From JAJTFW01 sp046049215 (GTDB lineage Bacteria; Bacteroidota; Bacteroidia; AKYH767-A; OLB10), in the NCBI GenBank assembly GCA_046049215.1, contig JBJOER010000006.1, positions 1 through 37,665 on the forward strand: a stretch of DNA of 37,665 bases. Reading direction: 5' to 3'. The notes beneath the pieces were generated by a model. The model ran no database searches and had not been told where the DNA came from. It saw nothing but the letters and a program-made list of their open reading frames with translations. Positions 32,349 through 37,665 of the stretch are shown in pieces (the first letter of the stretch is position 1; every line of letters starts with the position of its first letter). The translations under genes and the position numbers were made by a program.

Positions 32349-33296
32349 ATGAGGATGCAGAAAAAAATTCTTGTAACAGGCGGTGCCGGTTTCATTGCCA
32401 GCAATCTTGCGGGGCAATTGGCGGAAAACCCTGAAAATGAAGTTGTCATCGTTGATAATCTTCAGACAGGCGATTTCTCGAAGATTCCGGTATCTATGCA
32501 TGACAACGTCCGGTTCATCAAATCCGACGTCAATAATTTCAATGATATTTCCACCATTTTCTGTTCTTTTTCTTTCGATTATGTCTTCCACTATGCCGCG
32601 ACGGTAGGAGTGAAGCGGACCCTTGCCAATCCGATCATGGTGCTCAACGACTTGAACGGAATCAAGAACGTGCTTGATTTGTCAAAGAATACAGGTGTGA
32701 AGAGGGTGTTTTTCTCTTCGAGTTCCGAAGTATACGGTGAGCCTGTTGAATTCCCTCAGAACGAATACACTACTCCGCTCAATTCCAGATTGCCATATGC
32801 CATCGTCAAGAATGTCGGAGAGGCTTACTTGAGAGCATATTATCAGGAATTTGGTCTGGAATACACGATTTTCAGGTTCTTCAATACCTACGGGCCCAAG
32901 CAGAGCACCGACTTTGTGATGTCGAAATTTCTTCAGGCTGCACTCCATGGAAAGGATATCACGATCTACGGAGATGGCAGTCAGACCAGGACTTTCTGTT
33001 ATATCGACGACAACATCGATGCCACACTGAATGCTTTTTACAACAACCAGGCGGTAAATGATGTGGCGAACATCGGAAGTGATTTCGAAATATCCATCCT
33101 CGACCTCGCTCATAAGATCATCGAGATCTCCGGTTCGCCCTCGAAAATTGTTTTTCTTCCGGCATTGAAGGAGGGGGATATGACCCGTCGTTGCCCCGAT
33201 ATCAACGTGATGAAAAGTCTGCTTCAACGTGAAATGACGCCGCTTGAGCAAGGTATACGTAATCTCATTGCCAATCGGCAATCAATTGCAGTTTGA
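32349..33296 (+). CDS. NAD-dependent epimerase/dehydratase (extended SDR, sugar-nucleotide)
   Basis: The 315-residue protein is an extended short-chain dehydrogenase acting on a nucleotide sugar. The NAD-binding GGAGFI (11-16), the SSSSEVYG strand-loop (123-130) and the catalytic Y150-x3-K154 pair are present; FFNTYGPKQ (177-185) and YGDGSQTRTFCYIDD (207-221) bind the nucleotide sugar. The SEVYG loop is unlike the TDEVYG of RmlB dTDP-glucose 4,6-dehydratase and closer to epimerases and UDP-glucuronate decarboxylase-like enzymes, so the substrate is open. ATG 32349 and ATG 32355 are equally good starts; the TTG/ATG further up were rejected. Its stop overlaps the next start by one base (TGATG). 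Confidence 0.88.
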   Translation: MRMQKKILVTGGAGFIASNLAGQLAENPENEVVIVDNLQTGDFSKIPVSMHDNVRFIKSDVNNFNDISTIFCSFSFDYVFHYAATVGVKRTLANPIMVLNDLNGIKNVLDLSKNTGVKRVFFSSSSEVYGEPVEFPQNEYTTPLNSRLPYAIVKNVGEAYLRAYYQEFGLEYTIFRFFNTYGPKQSTDFVMSKFLQAALHGKDITIYGDGSQTRTFCYIDDNIDATLNAFYNNQAVNDVANIGSDFEISILDLAHKIIEISGSPSKIVFLPALKEGDMTRRCPDINVMKSLLQREMTPLEQGIRNLIANRQSIAV

Positions 33297-34285
33297 TGAC
33301 TAGTTCCGTCGAGCAGATCCTTCACTTAGTCGAAGAGGCGATTCATCGTCTGGAATTCCCGAATCAGCCCGCTAATCTCTACGAGCCTATTCGCTATACG
33401 CTGGGTTTGGGAGGAAAACGGATGAGACCTGTACTCGTTGTATTGGGCCATGAAATGTTCGGAGGCAATTCGGCGGATGCGATGCCGGCGGCAATGGCAG
33501 TTGAAGTGTTTCACAATTTCACGCTTTTGCACGATGACCTGATGGACAAGGCTCCTCTTCGCCGCGGGAAATCAACTGTTCATCACAAATGGAGTCCGGA
33601 GATCGCCATCCTTTCGGGAGATGCCATGTTCGTCAAATCCTGTCAGCTGATTTCTCAATGTCGGTCTGCTTATAAGGAGTCAGCTTTGCAAACCTTCCTT
33701 TCAACCGCCATGGAAGTGTGCGAGGGGCAGCAATACGACATGGATTTCGAACAGATGGATACGGTCACTGTTCCTCAATACCTGGATATGATCCGGCTCA
33801 AGACGGCTGTTCTTCTGGGTGCAAGCCTCTCCATCGGTGCAACACTTGCTGGGGCCGACGAAAGGGACGTCCAAAATCTCTATGACTTCGGTGTGAATCT
33901 CGGCACCGCTTTCCAGTTGCAGGACGATATTCTTGACGTGTTCGGTGATGAAGAGAAATTCGGGAAGCAGGTTGGCGGAGACATCCTGGCCAACAAGAAG
34001 ACGTTTTTACTGCTCAGGGCTTTCGAAAAAGCGAAAGATGAAGACCTGGAGAGTTTGCATTTCTGGATCCGTGGCAATACCTGGTCGGAGAAGCATACGG
34101 CTCAGGAAAAAGTCGCCGCTGTGAAATTGATTTACACCAACCTGGGAATCCGGCAAGAGGCGGAGCACAAGATGGACGAGTTGTATAGCATTGCCGAAGA
34201 CAAGCTTAATCAATTGCATTTGTCAGTCGGACAGACGACGGTTTTACGACAGTTGGCGAATCAACTGATGGAAAGGCAGCATTGA
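33296..34285 (+). CDS. Polyprenyl diphosphate synthase (trans-isoprenyl, IspA/GGPPS-like)
   Basis: A 329-residue head-to-tail prenyltransferase that adds isopentenyl diphosphate to an allylic diphosphate. The two Asp-rich motifs are DDLMD (80-84) and DDILD (210-214), with GGKRMRP (39-45), LLRRGK-like PLRRGKSTVHH (87-97) and KKTFLLL (234-240). Product chain length cannot be read safely; F75 lies five residues before the first Asp motif, which often limits the chain. It may supply farnesyl or geranylgeranyl diphosphate for quinones or lipid carriers. It is coupled to the SDR gene by a one-base overlap and faces the desaturase gene with 21 bp between stops. Confidence 0.92.
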   Translation: MTSSVEQILHLVEEAIHRLEFPNQPANLYEPIRYTLGLGGKRMRPVLVVLGHEMFGGNSADAMPAAMAVEVFHNFTLLHDDLMDKAPLRRGKSTVHHKWSPEIAILSGDAMFVKSCQLISQCRSAYKESALQTFLSTAMEVCEGQQYDMDFEQMDTVTVPQYLDMIRLKTAVLLGASLSIGATLAGADERDVQNLYDFGVNLGTAFQLQDDILDVFGDEEKFGKQVGGDILANKKTFLLLRAFEKAKDEDLESLHFWIRGNTWSEKHTAQEKVAAVKLIYTNLGIRQEAEHKMDELYSIAEDKLNQLHLSVGQTTVLRQLANQLMERQH

Positions 34286-34306
34286 TTCGTGCTTCAAGCC
34301 CCTTGA

Positions 34307-35386
34307 TCAGGAAAGTTGTGCGCTACGCCCCAAATTCCGGAGGTGACGAACATGGGCGGCAATGGCATCCATCACAGTGGGATACTCGATGTAGCGAATG
34401 TTGAATTCAGCGCATGTTTCTCGTACCAATTTACTGATGGCAGGGTAATGGATATGGCTGATCCTGGGGAAAAGATGATGTTCCACCTGGAAATTCAACC
34501 CCCCCATGAACCAACTGACGATTTTGTTATGGGTGGCGAAATTAGCAGTGGTCTGAACCTGATGTAGCGCCCATTCCTGCTCGATTTTGTTGCTGCTACT
34601 GTCCGGTGTTGGGAATTCCGTGTCCTCTACTACGTGGGCAAGTTGGAATACGACCGCAATGACTAGTCCGGTGACGAAGAGGATAGTGGCATAACCGATG
34701 ACAGTGGCGATCACACCCTTGAAAAATATCGGGAGAATCAGAAACAGGGACAGATAGAGAAGTTTGGTCGCCCAGAATCCGATATGCTCGCTGAATTTCA
34801 TTTTGCGAATTGGTGTCGGACCGATCCGATGAGTGAAATACTTCTGGAAATCCATCCAGAAGATCCACATGAAGTAAGTTGCTCCATAAAGCAATACCCA
34901 GTACACATGCTGAAAGCGGTGGAACCAATAGTGCTTTTGGTGGGTATTGACACGCATGAACGGTTGGATATCGATGTCATCATCGATCCCGTCGATGTTG
35001 GTGAAGGAGTGATGGACATGATTGTGCTTCACCTTCCACATGAAGCTGGAGCCTCCCATCAGGTTGAGCGACCAGGACATGAGGGTGTTGACCGTCTTGT
35101 TCTGGGAATAGGAACCGTGGGCTCCGTCGTGCATGATGTTGAACCCGATGCTTGCGAAGTTCAAACCCATCAGAACACACAATACGATTGATAACCAAAT
35201 CGGTATCTGTACGAAAACCAGGAAGGTATAAAGGATGATGATGGATGCCAGCAGAATTCCTGACTTCAGGTAAAGTCGGATATTGCCTGTCGGCTTGATG
35301 TTGTGTTCCTTGAAGTAAGCCTCTGTGCGGGCTTTCAATGCATCGAAAAAAGGACTCGTTCTGTTGTTGAAGGTGACTTTAGCCAT
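34307..35386 (-). CDS. Membrane fatty acid desaturase (acyl-CoA desaturase type)
   Basis: The 359-residue integral membrane di-iron enzyme inserts a double bond in a fatty acyl chain. The three His boxes are HDGAH (86-90), HNHVHH (121-126) and QVEHH (300-304), with an additional HVVED (251-255). The QVEHH box and spacing match the delta-6/linoleoyl-CoA (front-end-like) desaturase group, but no cytochrome b5 domain is present, so an external electron donor is needed. ATG 35386 was chosen; the frame extends five codons upstream into the promoter. TACATTTG (35399-35406) is a full -7 match 12 nt before the ATG and overlaps a 12-bp palindrome. Likely role: adjusting membrane fluidity. Confidence 0.93.
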   Translation of the reverse strand: MAKVTFNNRTSPFFDALKARTEAYFKEHNIKPTGNIRLYLKSGILLASIIILYTFLVFVQIPIWLSIVLCVLMGLNFASIGFNIMHDGAHGSYSQNKTVNTLMSWSLNLMGGSSFMWKVKHNHVHHSFTNIDGIDDDIDIQPFMRVNTHQKHYWFHRFQHVYWVLLYGATYFMWIFWMDFQKYFTHRIGPTPIRKMKFSEHIGFWATKLLYLSLFLILPIFFKGVIATVIGYATILFVTGLVIAVVFQLAHVVEDTEFPTPDSSSNKIEQEWALHQVQTTANFATHNKIVSWFMGGLNFQVEHHLFPRISHIHYPAISKLVRETCAEFNIRYIEYPTVMDAIAAHVRHLRNLGRSAQLS

Positions 35387-35391
35387 ACTGA

Positions 35392-35406
35392 ATTTGTACA
35401 AATGTA
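35392..35406 (-). promoter_or_regulatory. -7 box and overlapping palindrome upstream of the desaturase gene
   Basis: TACATTTG on the minus strand (35399-35406) matches TAnnTTTG. The perfect 12-bp palindrome ATTTGTACAAAT (35392-35403) overlaps it and reaches 5 nt from the ATG. A small CGGGT/ACCCG inverted repeat (35414-35427) sits just upstream. A repressor bound at the palindrome would block the promoter. Confidence 0.5.
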
Positions 35407-35519
35407 ATCAGAACGGGTAAAAACCCGATTCCCATAGGAGATCAAATTGACATATTGTTCTGGTTGTCAGCAATTAGCATCTGACCCGATTCTCTCTGAT
35501 TTACCGGCATCTAGGGGAG

Positions 35520-37019
35520 TTAAAGACTGATTTTGACCAGAAAGAGCTTTTTTTTGTGCTGAGCCGGCCCTAAAAATAGGTTTTCGTCTACCTGTTTCCC
35601 GAACCGGGGCATGAGGGCGAATTGCTCACCTGATCCGGCAGAACGGATGTCCTGCATGGTGCCCTCCGGTCGGATTGATTTGAGAAAAAGTTCGCTGTAT
35701 CGTCCCGGATTTCTGCCGTAAACCAGTACCAGCTCGTCCGGTAGCAATAAGGTGTTAAAGGAGGAGAACAAGCCCTCGTCATCGAGCGACCGCTGCTCTT
35801 TTTCGATCACTTGGCTCCAGTCGGTCGTGCCATCCGGGTTGATGGAAAGGATGACAATGTTGTCGAAGTGGTATTCGATACGCCGGTTGTAGGTCTGGGT
35901 GAAATAATCATAGAACGCGGTTTCACTGATCGATATGGCTTCTGCGATCAGTAACAAACCACCGTCACTTCTAGCCCATAACCTTCGAATCGGGTATTCA
36001 TCTAAACCGATGCTCCCTCCGGAATTCCGTCGCCCAATGAGTTTCTTTTGCTCGTCAAGACTGATAAGCCCCCGAATAGTTTGAAGCTCTTTCAGTGTGT
36101 CAAGTGAAAGCTGTCCGCAAAGCAGACTTACTCCGGAATAGGAGGTGTTATCGCTGATGAATCCTGCAAGCAGAAGCCGGCTGTTTTTGCGGTCATGGAC
36201 AACCGCAGCCTCCTGCATGGATTGATTTTCCGTGTTGAATGAGAATGAGGAAATCGCATTTTTGGAAAGGTCAAAGACGTGTAAACTGAATGCGGAGGAT
36301 TCTTCACGTTTTCGTCCCGGAATACTAACCGGTCTGCTGGCCAGGCAATAAAACCGGGCCTCGTCAAGCAATCCCCAATCACCGATGGACGAGAATTCGC
36401 TGCTTCCCGATAGCGACCAATTCCTTTGCCAGATCGGGCGGAAGGTACTATCTGATGCACAGGCGTGGATCTGTATTCCCGATTCATCACGCTCTGCAAA
36501 GGCAATAACGAAGAGGTCATTCTCTGGTGATATGAGTGATTTGACACCGCCGAATGAACTGCCTTTCTTGTAGGGCTGGGAATAGGTGAGTTGTTCTCGC
36601 ACCGTTTGCTCACCGTTTGCATTGAACACCTGCATGAAAAATTGCATTTCTCCGGTTCCCTTGCTGCTTACACGGGTGATGCAGGCTACTTTGCCTTGAA
36701 ATACGAAACAGGCATCAACATCCCCACTTGCAGGAATCGGATTCTGGGGTTTCTTCCATTTGAGGCGCAGATCGGTTCCAAAGAAGCAAATTTCATTTTT
36801 ACGCAGGCGCAATCCTGTCCTTGTTCGTTCGTTGTCGATGGGAAGGTTGCTGAGAAGAACATAGTAGCCATCATCTCCATTCCCCAGCACCTTTGCGAAC
36901 TCCATGCCGTCTTTGTCCAGATTCTCGGGAGATAATAGAAATCCCTGGCCATTTGCAGTCGTCACAAACAGTGCGAGGAGTGCCGAGAAAACGTGGGCGA
37001 CAAATGAGGTTCTAAGCAT
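35520..37019 (-). CDS. Secreted protein of unknown function (499 aa)
   Basis: The product starts with a signal peptide (MLRTSFVAHVFSALLALFVT, cleavage near NGQG at residue 25). The rest is rich in short beta-strand patterns with repeated acidic turns (DGYYVLLSNL, DGGLLLIAEA, ELVLVYGRNPG), suggesting a beta-propeller or repeat-like fold; this is a visual impression. I recognise no catalytic motif and no type IX sorting tail, since it ends KKLFLVKISL. Its start overlaps the stop of the upstream hydrolase gene by 8 bp, so the two form an operon. Confidence 0.78.
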   Translation of the reverse strand: MLRTSFVAHVFSALLALFVTTANGQGFLLSPENLDKDGMEFAKVLGNGDDGYYVLLSNLPIDNERTRTGLRLRKNEICFFGTDLRLKWKKPQNPIPASGDVDACFVFQGKVACITRVSSKGTGEMQFFMQVFNANGEQTVREQLTYSQPYKKGSSFGGVKSLISPENDLFVIAFAERDESGIQIHACASDSTFRPIWQRNWSLSGSSEFSSIGDWGLLDEARFYCLASRPVSIPGRKREESSAFSLHVFDLSKNAISSFSFNTENQSMQEAAVVHDRKNSRLLLAGFISDNTSYSGVSLLCGQLSLDTLKELQTIRGLISLDEQKKLIGRRNSGGSIGLDEYPIRRLWARSDGGLLLIAEAISISETAFYDYFTQTYNRRIEYHFDNIVILSINPDGTTDWSQVIEKEQRSLDDEGLFSSFNTLLLPDELVLVYGRNPGRYSELFLKSIRPEGTMQDIRSAGSGEQFALMPRFGKQVDENLFLGPAQHKKKLFLVKISL

Positions 37020-37665
37020 GCGGTTCGTTCAGACCGACAAACGGGTTGTGTTTCTTTTCATGGCCGATGGTCGTATGGTCGCCATGGCCGGGGTGGACAA
37101 CTGTTGCATCCGGCAGTTTGAAAAGTCCATCGCGGATGCTCGCGATCAGTGTGTCGAAATCTCCTCCGGGGAGGTCGGTTCTACCGATACTGTGTCTGAA
37201 GATGACATCTCCACCGATGAGCAATTCGCTTCCGGCATGGTAGAAACAGACGCTTCCCGGGCTATGTCCCGGAGCGAAAAGAATTTCGAGCGTGGTTTCA
37301 CCGAAGGAGAGCGGGTGACCGGGTGTAAGGAACGCAATGGCTTCGGGTGAAGGCTCGACCTGTATACCGAAAGCTACTCCCACCTGTGGAGCGGAAGAAA
37401 GGATCGCCGACTCCAAATGATGGATCTCGGGGTTCAATGCATAGGTTCGCGCAACAAATGCGTTCCCCAGGACGTGGTCGATGTGGCAATGGGTGTTGAG
37501 CAGACGTACAGGCTCAAGTTTGTTTTCGGCGATGTAGTGTTTTAGCTGGTGCTGTTCAGCCGAGGTGTGGCAACCGGGATCGATGATTACGCAGGCACCG
37601 GAATCGTCTGAAAGGACATAGGTGTTCTCCTGAAAGGGATTGAATGTGAATCGGTGTAGGCGCAT
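37012..37665 (-). CDS. MBL-fold metallo-hydrolase (glyoxalase II-like)
   Basis: The 217-residue protein begins at the last base of the window with MRLHRFTFNPFQENTYVL, a natural start for the glyoxalase II-like branch of the metallo-beta-lactamase fold. The di-zinc site is complete: HCHIDH (59-64), H134 (APGHSPGS), D153 (IGGDVIF) and H194 (HPGHGDH). These hydrolases typically cleave S-glutathionyl or related thioesters; the real substrate is unknown here and it lacks the C-terminal domain of full glyoxalase II. It overlaps the secreted protein gene by 8 bp. Confidence 0.92.
   Translation of the reverse strand: MRLHRFTFNPFQENTYVLSDDSGACVIIDPGCHTSAEQHQLKHYIAENKLEPVRLLNTHCHIDHVLGNAFVARTYALNPEIHHLESAILSSAPQVGVAFGIQVEPSPEAIAFLTPGHPLSFGETTLEILFAPGHSPGSVCFYHAGSELLIGGDVIFRHSIGRTDLPGGDFDTLIASIRDGLFKLPDATVVHPGHGDHTTIGHEKKHNPFVGLNEPHA

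Noticed and set aside
35466..35485. Hairpin GTCAG/CTGAC downstream of the 499-residue secreted protein gene
   Set aside because: A 5-bp stem with a 10-nt loop and no T-run is not better than chance.
37012..37665. Beta-lactamase resistance gene
   Set aside because: The MBL fold is present, but the sequence resembles glyoxalase II-like hydrolases and has no signal peptide.
1..37665. CRISPR arrays, tRNA or rRNA genes, insertion sequences
   Set aside because: No regular spaced repeats, cloverleaf sequences, rRNA-like blocks or transposase genes were found by reading both strands; a dedicated scan such as tRNAscan would settle the tRNA question.

Overview
The window looks like chromosomal DNA of a Bacteroidota bacterium. 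Three kinds of evidence support this. Two genes end in tails typical of the type IX secretion (Por) sorting domain. Putative promoters match the Bacteroidota pattern TTG-(about 20 nt)-TAnnTTTG, with few Shine-Dalgarno sites. The gene content also fits: a one-gene SdhC in an sdhCAB operon, a SecA of about 1110 residues with a C-terminal zinc motif, a TIGR03087-like glycosyltransferase, and an ORF6N protein. By eye the base composition is close to half GC. I cannot name a genus. Most of the window is housekeeping; I saw no prophage, CRISPR array, intact insertion sequence, rRNA or tRNA.

Layout. 1-2820: the tail of a secreted protein and a strong terminator, then comM/yifB, then two copies of a perfect 14-bp-arm palindrome, the second 27 bp before an ORF6N gene. 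2826-8150: secA (minus), a small conserved unknown (plus) and an MFS exporter (minus). 8255-14870: a sigma-54-type response regulator and a five-PAS hybrid histidine kinase with its own receiver and HPt domains, probably one phosphorelay, then a glycosyltransferase (minus) and a hotdog thioesterase (plus). 14856-20595: a long minus-strand block, read as unknown secreted protein, UbiA-like membrane protein, unknown secreted protein, dCMP deaminase, S41 protease and GT-C-type membrane protein; the last three are joined by 4-base ATGA overlaps. 20807-24330: gcvP and an ACP phosphodiesterase-like gene (plus). 24305-28493: a secreted Kazal-domain protein and sdhCAB (minus), separated by a UUCG-capped hairpin. 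28766-31175: aminopeptidase P (plus) facing a radical SAM/SPASM gene (minus). 31311-34285: rfbA, an extended SDR sugar-nucleotide enzyme and a polyprenyl diphosphate synthase (plus), a set that suggests surface glycan and isoprenoid-carrier metabolism. 34307-37665: a fatty acid desaturase, a secreted unknown and a glyoxalase II-like hydrolase (minus).

The items most worth a second look are the palindrome pair beside the ORF6N gene, a group of -7 promoter boxes lying 3-7 nt before start codons (predicting leaderless mRNAs), a Kazal inhibitor-like protein apparently sent through type IX secretion, a UbiA-like protein keeping only its second Asp motif, and an enlarged SdhC loop. None proves a new system. 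Several annotated starts were moved inward from the longest open frame, and each entry says why.
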